A stretch of 64,000 bases of DNA from Timema cristinae (GCA_039000515.1 JBCFYV010000012.1:90215588-90279587), one strand, 5' to 3'; numbered from the stretch's first letter, positions 34,520 through 46,716 are shown. Notes: generated from the letters alone by a model not told the origin. A program made the numbers and translations.

Positions 34520-37500
34520 CAATTTTTAAATCGAGGATTAAACCAGTGTTGCGTAATATCTCGACGAACAAACTTCGATAATCCAAAAGTAAACTTCTGT
34601 GTAAATTAAACAAACAAGATTTGGGAACATGGTGATACGCTCATAATTAACTCGGAGATATACCAATATATTTGCTTAAAGTAGACATATTATTTCATTG
34701 TATGGCTTCTAGGGTTGCGATGGATTTCATCACTACGTATGTGATCTATAAAAAAGTATAAACTCTTTTATTTTTCTCTTCTTTCCTCCTTTTATTTCCC
34801 TAACATTTTCATTCAAAAGGATTTAAAAACCCTACGGATAAAAAACAACATATTATCCTACTGCTTTTTATCACTTCCTCGTTTTGAAGTCGGTGTGGAT
34901 CTATTTGCTCATCGCTTCACGAGCCCAAGGGCCCGAGCTTTAAACGCTTATTACTTCCATTATTGGAATTGAAAGCTGTTACGTTTAGAATCTACCAAAG
35001 CCAGTTAGTAAAAGAGAGGATCGTTGATGAATTTAATTGAACTCTATGTAAACTTGTTTGAAAAAAAAATACATTTATAAAATAGAAGACAAAATAATTG
35101 CTGTACGACAGAATACTGTTTTGATGTGATTGCTACAAAGTACAAGTTAATGGTGTTACGTAACATTATTGCGTACAAATTTTATAGTTTTTTTTTTTAT
35201 AAAAAAAGCTTGGAGCAGTTTTATAAAACAAAAAATATAGCCACATTAGCTTGGCTGCGATTTGCTGGTGTATATTTATTAATTTGTGTGCTATGAGGTA
35301 GTTATAACCATTTAAATTAAATTTATATATTTTTTAAATCATATATTTGGTTTTAAATATTAAATAGAACGTTAGGGATAGCTCGTTTCTAAATTTCCCG
35401 ACTTACATGTTCAGATTCTACCTTGAAATGATAATTCGGTTAAAATCCGGGTTGAATGAATAGGGGATGGTTTACTTCAATTGATTTATCATAAAGTATT
35501 CATTCTATCCTTTCTTTACTAAAAATTATCATTACTTTAAAATTCACCTTTAAAAATTTATTGTACTTAAATAATTAGTATAAAATGTGGACAGCTCAAA
35601 CAGATTAGCGCAAATATACAAAATTATAGTATAATTTAGTAAGATAATTTCATTAAATATTTGAACTTTTAAAAAAGATTTGAAAATAAATCAAGCAAAT
35701 ATTTTTCTAGACATTTTAATTACATTAGTAAATTAAAATAACTTATTAAATTTATTGCACGTTTTAATAATATATATAGTTAATATAATAATGAAAAGCG
35801 CACTTTAAGTATAATGGAATGAAACTATTCCATGGATAGTAGCGTCTATAAAATGTTTATTTAGTTATTTATGTTTTAATATTGCAGTTATTCGATATTA
35901 TAAAAATTTTAAATTGTCACTATCAAAATTAAATTTTTGCTAAAAAATTTTAATTGTTTTTTTTTTTTTTGCTACTTATTAGTGCTACACCCAAAATGAT
36001 TGTAGGACAGACTTAATAGATAGATGTCTAGACAGTTAATTTACCACTTCGCTGAACGTGGTTTCCCATCACAAAAAACCAAAAATATCACTTAATTATT
36101 TTTTCTTTTAGCTCCGCGACCTACTATCCGTTCATATTATGCGCTTATCACTTAATTAATATGTGTATTTTCTATAGTAACTTAAGCATTAACTTTAACA
36201 ATATCAAAGTTGTTATAGGATGGAGGAGGGATATTTTACCTGTGTGAGAAAGTTTACGCTCTTAGGTTTGCCATATGTTCGGTGACTCCATTTTGGAATT
36301 CACACAGTTAATGAAGAAATATATTCTTAAATAGGTGGACACCACCCATTTTAATTGATATTTATCCCCACATAATGTAGCACATCCAGTTTTGATAAAA
36401 TAAATTCCTCAACAAGTCTGTGAAGAATAAACATATTGTAATTTCCCAAACTACCCTTGAAGTGTTTCTATGAACCTATTTATAATTTACTATGTTAGCG
36501 CCTTGAAGACCACACACTTTCACATCCTTAAAAAAAAACTTTCCATGGTACCTAGTTAAAAACTCATCGGAAGTTGACCTTCTTGTTTGATCATGTCACA
36601 GCCCAGTTCATACGTTTTTTAATTTGTGTGCAGATATACGACTTAATACTTTTTTTTAGAGACCTCAATATATTTTTTTATCACATCGGGGAAACCCTGT
36701 CATAAAAACGTCCATAAGTTCACCGGTAATGAAAATTATATTGAGATTGTGGCCTCGCCATTTAACATTTGATATGATAGTCCTCTGAGTAAGCACTTTA
36801 ATTTTTTAAATAAAAGAAAATTAAAAACGGCTCTGTTGAAGGCAAGAAATTCTTGTAAAAATAGATTATCATTTTATGAAATTTGACTTTACCTTTGGGA
36901 TTGATATTTTTATCCCTATTATTGTTATAAATCTTTCTTTTAAAAAAAATTACGATGAAAATCTGTTGATTATATCGCCGGGAATCATGGTTGAAAGTAA
37001 TCGCTTCGTGTTTTTAAATACGAGTATATAAATGGTAACAGCCCATTTCACAGGGTCACGCTCAAACAAGTAATCGAATTGAAATACAGTTTTATGCATT
37101 AGTCTATTGAAAATACAGTATTTGGTATCAGTGAAATAGTTTATTTATTTAAAAAATATTTTATTGACATTTTAAATAGTTTTTAATGGTTTCATTTATC
37201 TCAACTACACTGTATTCTAGTTAAGACACATAGATACCACTTGGGATTCCAGGTGGGATAAAAATTATATTGTTTTGGAGTTTCACATCGTCCTCTAAGA
37301 GGTGAATTGACATTTTGAGATATATTTAATGTGGGTGCGTTTAAAATTAAAGATTAAAATAAATCGCTAACAGTCCATAGCCAGGAACTTATAATTAATA
37401 ATCAATCCTCCAAGATGGCCCCTTGGTCTAAAAACTGACTTTTCCCTTTTTAAAAAATACAAATTTTCCCAATAAATTACATGCAAAAATTTATAAGCAC

Positions 37501-37585
37501 GTTTATAAAACCACAACACTAGATTTTTCATTAGTAATTATTTTTTGTAATGTACTCAAAATAAATCAACGTTGACTATTTTTCC
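34520..37585. other. Long AT-rich stretch, no gene recognised
   Basis: Mostly A/T tracts. The only assigned item is a family A/E SINE tail fragment on the minus strand at 36095-36180. Confidence 0.5.
36095..36180 (-). mobile_element. SINE 3' tail fragment
   Basis: The inverse of a GCATAATATGAACGGATAGT-like tail, resembling GCGTATAACCCGAACGGGTAGT with substitutions. No body or head remains. Confidence 0.45.
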
Positions 37586-37589
37586 TACC

Positions 37590-38075
37590 AAAAATTAAAT
37601 AAGGACTTTTCTCATCCCTTGACAGAAAATTTTAACATTCCCCCGAATAAACAATAAATTCCTTGATTTTCCCGACATTTATACATTTCCTTGGCCCTTT
37701 TGACTTTTGTAATTTAATTGATAGCTCCCTGATTCCCCTGCTACATGTACTGTACATCCCCTGATATTTTCCTGGTTTCCTGACATCTGAAACTCATTGA
37801 TATATCTCTAATTTTCCTGAGATATATAAATTATCTAACGTTTTTATGATGATTATGACATTTGTACACTTATTGACATCCACCTATTTTCTTGAAATTT
37901 GTAAACTCATTAATATTTCCTTGATTGCCCTGACATTTGTAAATACCCTGGCATTTGCATTATTTTCCTTACATATACATTCCCTGACATTCCTCTTATT
38001 ATCCTGACACTTGTAAATTCCCTGATATTTCAAAGTTTTTCAATATATTTTTTTCCTGACTCTGACCACCCTGTG
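37590..38075. repeat. Decayed minisatellite (CCTGACATTTGTAAATTCCC type)
   Basis: Blocks such as 'cctgacatttgtaaataccc', 'ttccttgattttcccgacat' and 'ccctgatattt' recur about every 35-55 bp with heavy divergence. The array ends in 'gaccaccctgt'. Confidence 0.75.
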
Positions 38076-38099
38076 GTTAAAACTTATTTACTCCAGTAT

Positions 38100-38590
38100 T
38101 ATACTCTGTTTACGGGGAAGGGAGGGGAAAGAATAGGGGGATGCCTCATTTAATTTCCAGCTACGTAATGCTCGAATCCCCAAACGAACTCGTGCTTGAT
38201 CGTTTTAATGGCGTGCACATGCTAGACAGTGTATCAGCTGCAGTTAATCCTGCATATTCAACACGTCATTATCATGACTGAGATATCCCGTCTCTACTCC
38301 CTCCTACCCCCTTTCACAGGGCTCAATCAAGCGAGAGCACGTAATGAGGTGACTGCTGGCGCCAAACGCACATAGAGCATTACCAACCCCCTAGGTACAC
38401 ATTTATCAGGGGTTTGCTCACCCCCTACCCCTTTCGGACATGACTTTCCAATCTGTACTGGAAGGGTTTAACGCTACTTGCCATCACGGAACACTAGCGC
38501 CGTATGCGGGACGAGCTACGACTGCCACGTGAACTGATTTTCTCACTGACGGTAATGTAGCACGTGAGATCTGCTGTTACGTGTAGTACG
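38100..38590. other. Unexplained GC-richer island
   Basis: G+C is visibly higher than in the flanks. There are two CACGTG E-boxes (about 38526 and 38561), a GGCGCC (about 38359), and no open frame longer than about 20 codons in the best part. It could be regulatory or an unrecognised untranslated exon. Confidence 0.3.
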
Positions 38591-38592
38591 AG

Positions 38593-39182
38593 TTAAGCTG
38601 GGTACCTACTATTAAGCTGCAACCTGCAACACAACGGTTCCTGCAACCAAATTCTACTAATGAGTTAGTCTCGAGATAAGTTGCTGCAACCGTTCTCCTT
38701 GGGGCACGCTCTGGTCCGCACGGCTTTTGGTTTTCCTGCAAACACAAAGGTGCGCTAAGTACGTACGTGGATGACAATTATCAACATGATAATCTTGTGT
38801 GGACGCACCACAAACATGGCTTGGACCAAAGAATTTTACCTTACTTTAGTTGAACTGTATCACAATTATACATAGCTATGGGATCCTTCCTCCAAATTTT
38901 TTCGAAAAAACGTTTCAAAATCTATACTTGGAAGGACACTGGAAATACAATGGGGTTAACAGATGAAATATTCAATAATAAAATTGTTAATTTATTATCA
39001 TATTCCAGAAGAGAAAAGACAAGATATACTCAGAACTCGCAGTTAGCCCTTCAGATGACTTGTTCGTAAGTACTGTGGAACGACTACTGTTCGAATAAGC
39101 ATTCTTGGACCATACAAGTTTGAGTATGTTGCAGCGACCGTTGGGTTTCACGTTGCACCTCCATAGTAAGTACCCGTATTTA
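38593..39182 (+). mobile_element. PIF/Harbinger-like element carrying a MADF fragment
   Basis: Inverted termini about 50 bp long are readable. The left (38600-38648) is GGGTACCTACTAT...TGCAAC..TGCAAC.CAACGG. The right (39128-39175), inverted, is GGGTACTTACTAT...TGCAACGTG.AAC.CAACGG. TTA trinucleotides abut both ends (38593-38595 and 39180-39182), as expected for the TWA target sites of PIF/Harbinger elements. Only 584 bp separate the ends, and the interior is a broken MADF gene. The copy is therefore non-autonomous, probably an internal deletion derivative of a longer element. Confidence 0.7.
38816..39090 (+). pseudogene. MADF-domain protein relic
   Basis: From ATG at 38816 the frame reads MAWTKEFYLTLVELYHNYT, then a TAG at 38873, then LWDPSSKFFRKN, and after a frame change near 38915 KIYTWKDTGNTMGLTDEIF, NNKIVNLLS and SRREKTR. 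Trp, the L.ELY...(C)LWDP block, the W..I/T block and the FRRE-like helix at the end are the hallmarks of MADF (Myb/SANT-like in Adf-1) DNA-binding domains. Such domains occur as the second gene of PIF/Harbinger transposons and in host regulators. A later SDDLFVSTVERLLFE stretch (about 39050-39090) matches the region that normally follows. One stop and at least one frameshift show it is dead. Its place between inverted termini argues for transposon origin. Confidence 0.75.
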
Positions 39183-39344
39183 ACTGTCCCGTAAGTGGAA
39201 ACAATATCCGGGACTCCTAATTTTGGACTTGTGAGCAAACTCGCAAGTAAGGATCTCATAAACTCCAGGCTGCACCAAACCAATGCTAATTTTGAAATGT
39301 TTCTATTGTCATGCAAGTTGGTTTGGCATTGTTTCATCAGCTAC

Positions 39345-39444
39345 NNNNNNNNNNNNNNNNNNNNNNNNNNNNNNNNNNNNNNNNNNNNNNNNNNNNNNNN
39401 NNNNNNNNNNNNNNNNNNNNNNNNNNNNNNNNNNNNNNNNNNNN
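39345..39444. other. Assembly gap, 100 N
   Basis: Exactly 100 unknown bases. Confidence 1.
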
Positions 39445-40965
39445 GGGTAATTTTCGATGAAATTTACCTTTATTTTCAGATAGAATATAATTCTTATAGT
39501 TTGAAAGGGTTGTAAGTTTTGGTGAAAAATGACTAGATTAAATTTTTTACAGCAGTTGACAAAAAAATAAATAAAATACCCCGATGAGAATAAAAACAAC
39601 AATAAAGCTATATATATTATTACTTTGTATTATTACTCTTTCGAACAAAGTCAGTAAACACCGACACTTAAAAAATAAAACGATGAAAAAAAGTAAGTCA
39701 AAGTAATAAACAAACAAAACTTTTGTTAAAATATGTCGAGGGCCGTTACCATGGTATCAAGGTTTCAACTACCTGAAACTAGAAGATAGGAAATGTGAGC
39801 ATTTGGGTTTTAGTGTTGGCACAGGGCCCTCTCTACTCATGCTGCTTTTTACCTCCTCGCGTAGTAGAAAATCCCATTTTCTCCCCTTCTCCACCACCTT
39901 CAATCCCTCAATCCTTTTTACCACAAAAAAAAAAGTCTGTATTGTGTTCTTGAGTTGCCTGTGGGCTATTACAAAATCCTCCCGCCAGGTCAGCAAATTT
40001 CGACTACATGGCTGGAGGGAAAAGTAGAGGATGGTGGTGGTAGTGGTGGTGTGTGTATGTGTGTGTGTGTAAATGTGTATGTTCGGGGTATGGGGTTAAT
40101 CTATAATACGGACCTAAATCCCTTTTTGATATAATACATCATCGCTATCTACTCCCAACAAAGTAGGTTACAATTTAATTGGATCTCTTACTGAATAGAA
40201 GTCTAGAATTTAATGTATTACAATGAAAATAATAAAATAAAATTTTAAATTATCTTTCTCTGAGCAAAAAAAAAACAACCACAACCACAAGAATGGAGCG
40301 TTCATTTTATGACTCAATGGAGAGCTTTGTTTAATCTAACCTTTTACGATTTCAGAAAAGGGGTGGAAAAGGTATCACTTTAGTTTAAAAAAGTGGTAAT
40401 GCTTATGAATGTTCATATTAAACGGAATAAAAGGTAAGAAGTTTATTTTAGGAATGAACTACTCTTGTAAAATAATAAGTGCCCAGTAAACTTCATTATA
40501 AAATATTATTCACTTAAATTTAGCCAGATATATAACACCGGGAAAGTTAATTTAGGATAAAGTGCTCTTTTTTGGAAAGGGGGGGGGGGGCGGTTAGATG
40601 TGTTTTACTTCAACTCCTAGTTTTCTTCTCCAGGAGAAAAATCTTACCATATCTTTATTAAAATAATGATAATAATTGTTATCTATTAAAAACGTGCATC
40701 TTCTAAACACAGTACTATTACAGCTCATGACTTTAAAAAACATTTTACTTAAAACCAAAACACCCAGTCCTGCAACGGCGTCTGAATGGTCTGAGGTGTA
40801 CTTGTTTACTGTTGATGTGAAAATCTCAGATGGGTGATTTTTGACTGGTCACTGAATTTATTACAACTGGTAGACAGTGTTGCCAATATCGTAAGAAATA
40901 ATTATCTTAAATACTTTGAAAAATTGATCTAAATAAAAAATTCAATAATGTGTGATTTTGGAGGT
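39445..40965. other. AT-rich DNA with simple repeats
   Basis: A GTG/GT-rich run lies at about 40032-40072 and a G12 run at about 40579-40590. The paired sense and antisense frames at 39769-40027 lie in skewed pyrimidine-rich DNA and are not called. Confidence 0.5.
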
Positions 40966-40969
40966 TATT

Positions 40970-41035
40970 TTCTAACTCCCCCCCTACCCCCCTGGAAGTG
41001 CCTCACGCCCCCCAGATTGGGAACCACTAACCTAG
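40970..41035 (-). mobile_element. Single hAT-type terminus
   Basis: On the minus strand it reads AGTGGTTCCCAATCTGGGG from about 41028, followed by a G-rich subterminal part. This is the typical look of hAT ends with a CAGTGGTTC-type terminus. No partner end was found within a few kilobases. Confidence 0.45.
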
Positions 41036-41039
41036 TAAG

Positions 41040-41775
41040 ATGTGAAGTAAAACAACATATTCAATAAAATATATTATTAAGGGATCATGTAGAATGGAAG
41101 AATGGAGCTAGGGACTTCCAAGTCCTTAACTGGAATCTACTCAGTGTGACATTTCAGAAAAAAAAACACAAAAAAAGTTATTCATGAGGGCAATGAATGA
41201 TTCATCAAAATGAGATTACCAAAACATAGGCGGCTAAAAATATCCAATCTCATTTATTTTTATCCATTCAGTTTTATTTCCCAGTGTCCGATTGCGTTTA
41301 AAAGCAATGAACCGAATTTGCTATTTTTGTGAACAAACAATTACACGAGAATATTTGTAATTTCATGGGTGTTGGTAACTTTTTTTTTTAAGTCATGTTG
41401 TGTTGGTAGCCCTTCTACCCTCGCCAAGGCAGGTCCCGCCATTATCGCGTTGATTGCTCTCAAATTCCACTCCCATGTATTATACATACACGCGGCCTCT
41501 CACGGCTGAATACACTTGCAAGTGTCTACGTTTGTCATTTACACCCTCGGAATCTGTTTCAACAACATGCAACTTTTATTTAAACCAAACATGGAGGTAC
41601 AGCCTGTGCAGATAAAACCAGGACCTATGAAGAACAGATAGATTAGCATTGCCTTGAAGACCAGACATTGTTGTCGTTCAATGTTCTATACCACTTGCAA
41701 GCCCAATATTGAGGGTCATTCATCGTCGTTTTATCTACCTTTTAATAATCTAGAGAGCATTATACGTTTTAACTT
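41040..41775. other. Unassigned spacer
   Basis: A modestly GC-richer patch lies at 41400-41640 without a sustained frame or splice-bounded exon that I trust. Confidence 0.45.
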
Positions 41776-41777
41776 CC

Positions 41778-42320
41778 TTTTAAGCAAGCTTTATATGTGG
41801 TTAGGCATTTCCCTCCCTTATAAGCAAGCTATTTTGGTCGTTAGGCTTACATCCTTATAAGCAAGCTATATAGGTGGTTAGGCATTTCCCTCCCTTATAA
41901 GCAAGCTATTTTGGTCGTTAGGCTTACATCCCTTATAAGCAAGCTATATAGGTCGTTAGGCATTTCACTCCCTTATAAGCAAGCTATATAGGTCATTAGA
42001 CATTTCCCTCCATTATAAGCAAGCTATATAAATCGTTAGGCATTTCCCTCCCTTATAAGAGAGCTATATAGGTCGTTAGGCATTTACCTCCATTATAAGC
42101 AAGCTATATAAGTCGTTAGGCATTTAACTCCCTTATAAGCAAGCTATATTGGTCATTAGGCTTACCTCCCTTGTAAACAATCTATATTGGTCGTTAGGCT
42201 TACCTCCCTTGTAAGCTAGCCGTTTTATCCTCCTTGTAAGCGAAATATAAATGTTCAACGTTTTATTTTCCTTGTAAGCAAGCTAATAGGTCATTGAACT
42301 TTCACCCTTTCTTGTAAGAG
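41778..42320. repeat. Minisatellite, about 37-41-bp unit
   Basis: The unit 'ttataagcaagctatatagg' plus 'tcgttaggcatttccctccc' repeats about 13 times. One variant replaces the second half with 'ggcttacatcc' and alternates with the main type at the left end. The right end decays. Confidence 0.92.
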
Positions 42321-42409
42321 GTTTATTAACGTTTGTATTTATTTGTAAGCATGTTTGAAGGCCTTCAAAGACTTATCTTCCCTTGCAAACAATTCTTCAT
42401 CTTCCTTTA

Positions 42410-42955
42410 TAGTTGAACAACAGAAATCAATTTTACAAAAGCCAAGTGAATTTTATTTTTACCAAAGCCAAGTAAAAACAAATTCTACCAAATCCGAGTG
42501 AACATGAATTAAAGCCAAGTGAATCAAAGCCAACTAAACACAAATTCTAACAAAGCCAAGTAAGAACGAATTCTGTGAAAGCTCAGTGAACACAAATTCT
42601 AACAAAGCCAAGTAAGAACGAATTCTGTCAAAGTCGAGTAAACACAAATTCTAACAAAGCCAAGTAAGAACGAATTCTGCATAGCCCAGTGAACACAAAT
42701 TCTAACAAAGCCAAGTAAGAACGAATTCTGTGAAAGCTCAGTGAACACAAATTCTAACAAAGCCAAGTAAGAACGAATTCTGTGAAAGCTCAGTGAACAC
42801 AAATTCTAACAAAGCCAAGTAAGAACGAATTCTGTCAAAGTCGAGTAAACAAAATTCTAACAAAGCCAAGTAAGAACGAATTCTGCCATAGCCAGTGAAC
42901 ACAAATTCTAACAAAGCCAAGTAAGATCGAAAATCAAAACCTAGTAATCACAAAC
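42410..42955. repeat. Minisatellite, 52-bp unit
   Basis: 'acaaattctaacaaagccaa' plus 'gtaagaacgaattctgtgaaagctcagtgaac' repeats with starts at 42540, 42592, 42644 and 42695 and so on, about eight good units after a decayed left edge. The minus-strand frames here simply translate the repeat. Confidence 0.95.
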
Positions 42956-43214
42956 TCCACAAAAAACGTTTAATTATCTAAAGATATGTTTTCACCAATT
43001 GAAAGTAGAATGTTTTGATTTTTTAAACTTGTGTTTTGTTAGAGTTTTGATTAGCTATACAAAACATACATTTAAGAAAGTTAATAATTTCAGGTATACA
43101 ATATTATTTGTTTTATTAATAAGTCAATACAGATATTGGTAGATTGGCTTAATCAATTATTATAATAGTTTTCCATTCACCCACATCGATTAAAAAGCGA
43201 ACTAAACGTCAAGA

Positions 43215-43390
43215 ACATCTAGTCTGGTTAACTGAGAAGGTTGGGTCTTGAATCCTAACTAGGTGTACTGGGAGTAGATTTTCCTAAACAGTTGCCCTTT
43301 ATCCTTATAAGCGAATATAGGTACATTTACTCCTAATGCCACCCTTTTCATTTCTACCCTATTAGTGTAGCTAAATTATGATAGCTTTGA
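43215..43390 (+). mobile_element. SINE family E, diverged
   Basis: The head shows 'tagtctggttaactgagaag' and 'tcttgaatcctaactaggtg' (B-box region). The body shows 'cctaaacagttgccctt' and 'ccctattagtgtagc'. Confidence 0.6.
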
Positions 43391-43576
43391 CAGGTAGTAT
43401 ATGAATAAAAAATACAGTAGGACCTCTGTAGCCATTGATTTAGGATCCACGGTTTACAACTCCCCAATTGTATTTATTTATTTTTATTTAAAGAAAATAT
43501 TGTTTATAGATAAAAATGCCTAAACCATAGCCCCACTTCATCTTCTTATCGTGGGCAGTGTGCTTTCATATTACCG

Positions 43577-43640
43577 TCAACATCATTATCATAATCATAA
43601 TCATCATCATAATAATAATAATAATAATAATAATAATCAT
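43577..43640. repeat. (CAT/AAT)n microsatellite
   Basis: CATCATTATCATAATCATAA then an AAT run, just left of the nested SINE. Confidence 0.85.
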
Positions 43641-43644
43641 CATA

Positions 43645-43951
43645 ATGTGATCGAATTGGTGACCTGGTGGTCTAGGGGTAAGGTGTCAGACTTCTATGCT
43701 GGCGGCCGGGGTTCAATCCTCGGTCCCGGCAAAGATTTATCTGATTACCAAACCCTTCCTTCACCTCTGATAAGACATCTTGTGAATGTGGGGAATACCA
43801 GGCCTCCACCGTGGTTCGGATTCCACGTTAAACTGTAGGTGCTTCATTTCATCTCACAATCACCCTACCATTACACATTAGCGTAAGTGCGTATAACCCG
43901 AATGGGTAGTAAGACGCGGTGATGATAATAATAATAATAATCATGTGATCG
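43645..43951 (+). mobile_element. SINE family A with target duplication, nested in the Tigger-like element
   Basis: A full-length copy, flanked by direct repeats ATGTGATCG (43645-43653, 43943-43951). It differs from the copy at 55425 at only about ten positions by eye. The 95-codon frame through it is the SINE read as protein. Confidence 0.92.
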
Positions 43952-44189
43952 TCGCCACAAGAATAATGGAGAATCATTAGTCCACTGTGGTGTGGAGTAC
44001 ACGTTATTATGACGAACTTTATTTATGGTTAGTAGTGTCTTAAACTGAATGATTTATCAAATAAACTTTACCGTGTTTATGTATAATACATGAATATTAC
44101 ATTATATAATAGTTCGGTACTATTTGCGGTTTGACGTAAACGTGGTAGATCTAGGAACGTATTACCCGAGGATATGAGGCCCTACTGCA

Positions 44190-46715
44190 TTCATTTGCTG
44201 ACGGTTGATAATGTTTACTATTTGATAATAAATTGAATAATAGTAAATGCTTTAAATCTTTAACAATAATTAAATTGAATCCCTTTTAGACTCGCAACAA
44301 CCAATAAAGTGTAAGTTTATAGTTCCAAAAACCAGGTCCATCCCGTATAAAACTCTCTTTAGAGTAAATAAAGTAAGTTACGAACAAAACATGAATTTAA
44401 ATAAAAATGTCAGCATATTTAGGAAAAGACCAATTATTATAATACGACCATTTGTTTAAACATAAATACTTGTTCGTCAGTAGCTCCAATTAAAATCTAC
44501 ATATTTTTTCCAGTTGAAACTGGGTTGAGGGAAAGGCTGGTATGCTTTAGTTTGTCTTTCTAATGTTTTAGCTGTGAACTCAATTTACGTCCAAGTAATT
44601 TTGATGACGTAGTTTATGTCACATTGTTACGATGGTCTTTTTTTTTATTCCTCCTCTCTGTTATCCTTTTATAAGTTGTTTCAGCAAAATTCTAAAAAAA
44701 TAAAAAATAAAAACAAACAGCAAAGAAACAAGTGTCAAATGTTGCTAGGTTGACTTTTTTCATTGATTCCAAAGGCCGACTAAAAAAAGTCTATAACAAA
44801 AGCGTAGGAAATGATTGTGCGTACATTTATATTTTTACTTTCCCTCACCCCTCGGATAGAGAAATTATTGTGATCATACAAAATCGAGCTTGAGACTCCA
44901 TAAACCCGAAAAAGAATAGTTTTTAATGTCGTCTGTGAGAGCTAAAAACATTTTATCGATGGGCTAATGCTTAATATCTAGAGTTTTCAAAGGGATTTTT
45001 GGGATAATCTATTAACCCTAAAATCAAGGGTAGTTTACTAAGGGATGGAAAGAGAAGAACATCGATTTACTTAGAATCTTCTCTAAAAGTTTTGATAAAA
45101 TCTTGTTCCTGGGCATTGTTTAACATTAAAAACAATTATCATTTTTCCATTAAAATAACTTTTAGGTTACGTAAGCGGAGATTTCAAATTTTGATCATAT
45201 CTACGTAACTATTTGAAATACGAGATAACTTATAATTGCAAAGTTGTAGTACTATTAAAATAAAACAACCTTTAATAAGATATAATTTTATAAAACCAAT
45301 AGTTTCTAAGATATTCGCATATAACTTATATTTAAATTGAGGTCTGCAGAAATGTTTATAATAATTTTTGGTAAAGAGATGTGCTAATTTTTACTCTATA
45401 TCTTTCTGTAACAGTGTATATTATTTATTTATTCCTTTTTGGTTTAATGTTTCTGCAGTAATATATATTATTTCGTTTAATTATCTTACAAGTTTTGAGT
45501 AGATATCTCCATTTTTAGACAGAGGAACAATAGAATATGTGCGATGCATCCTACCATTTATTTGTTTGTGTATTTATAATGCTCTTTCTAGATACGCGGA
45601 CATGACTATTTACTAACTAATTTAGCCAAATAGAGTACTAGTAGTACCACTAATCTAGTCTTAGAGTCTAGATATTTACTAATAGGATAGCAGGATGAAC
45701 ATTATATAAATGGTAAATATATTCTTCAACGTCACCCAGAATCAAACCAGGGTCCCCTACACTTGTAGTCGGCTACTATAACCATTGGGCCAAAGAGGAT
45801 TCATTAAAATTTAAATGTAAGACACTTTCCATGAGAACAAAGTTATTAGGATCAAGGATATTTAAAAACAAGAAATGTTACACATATATTTCAATAACTA
45901 TAATAAATATGTGTATAATATATATATCTAGTCTCCAGCATTACATCTGGATTATTTACAGTGAGAGCTTCTCCCACCTCCTTATTTCCTGCATTTCTAT
46001 TCTTTTACTATTAAATTTAATCATAATAATCATTAATATTATCTCAAAAAACAATTAATGACCTAGAAAAAATCACCTTTTGAATAGTGGTTTTGACCCT
46101 AAAAGATCTGCTCGATTAACCTTTCTCATTACGTTTCTTTTAATTGCTGTAATTTTCCTATTTTTAAGGCTTATATAAAGAGTATGGCAGAAAAACCTAA
46201 AAAAATAAATCAAATTGTAATTCACTCATATGTATTACAAACTGAGACATAATTTTTGTTCACAAAATCGGTTCTGATACTGGAATCAAATTCAACTAAG
46301 TGATAAAAGGGCCCTGATATGTTGCTCGTGGCTTGTTATTTTTCCCTTAAGTGAATTTATTAATTAGAGTCGGTTATCAATGTAAAGCACATAACACTCG
46401 CCATTTTAATGTAAGAAAAACCACCCTTCGGGTGTATCCCGCCTTAGTAACCTGAATTCTCAATGCATCCCTTCAGCAAAAAATAAATAAAAAATCCTAG
46501 GCCTGATCTAAAATATGATCTCTTAGTATTTGAGTCAGGGACGCCTAGGTCTATTGCAGGCTTACCAAAACACTTATAAAGAGATTTTTTTGATCTTTTT
46601 ATCACGTAAATTAATACGGACCTGGTGCATCTCATGAGTTCCCTGTCGACATGGTGACACACTTAGTAAAGAAGGGAGAAAAGAAATAAAAGAAAACATT
46701 AAAAAGGGGGTTGGG
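44190..46715. other. AT-rich DNA, little recognised
   Basis: One tRNA-like fragment lies at 45725-45806. Open frames of 60-75 codons show no motifs. Confidence 0.5.
45725..45806 (-). mobile_element. tRNA-like SINE head fragment
   Basis: On the minus strand TGGCCCAATGGTTATAG (A box) is followed by CCCTGGTTTGATTCTGGG (B box and T-arm). No downstream body could be matched to another copy, and the D and anticodon regions lack good pairing, so a true tRNA gene is unlikely. Confidence 0.5.
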
Positions 46716-46716
46716 G

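Larger units (their letters stand above)
43415..44187. mobile_element. pogo/Tigger-like element, non-autonomous
   Basis: The left end CAGTAGGACCTCTGTAGCC (43415-43433) and the inverted right end CAGTAGGGCCTCATATCC (to 44187) match over the first 12 bases except one. A TA precedes the left end and CA follows the right, so the expected TA target has changed on one side. Removing the nested SINE leaves about 480 bp. There is no transposase frame. Confidence 0.6.

Noticed and set aside
34089..34609. Proline-rich frames of 66-107 codons
   Set aside because: They are read from the GGAGGAACT minisatellite and its C-rich end.
42599..42920. Overlapping minus-strand frames of 60-67 codons with repeated LALLEF/FLLGFVRIC peptides
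   Set aside because: They are translations of the 52-bp minisatellite, and the repeat period explains them fully.
43551..43838. 95-codon frame with a poly-Asn start
   Set aside because: It reads through an AAT microsatellite and a family A SINE. The same peptide appears in the SINE at 55.4 kb.
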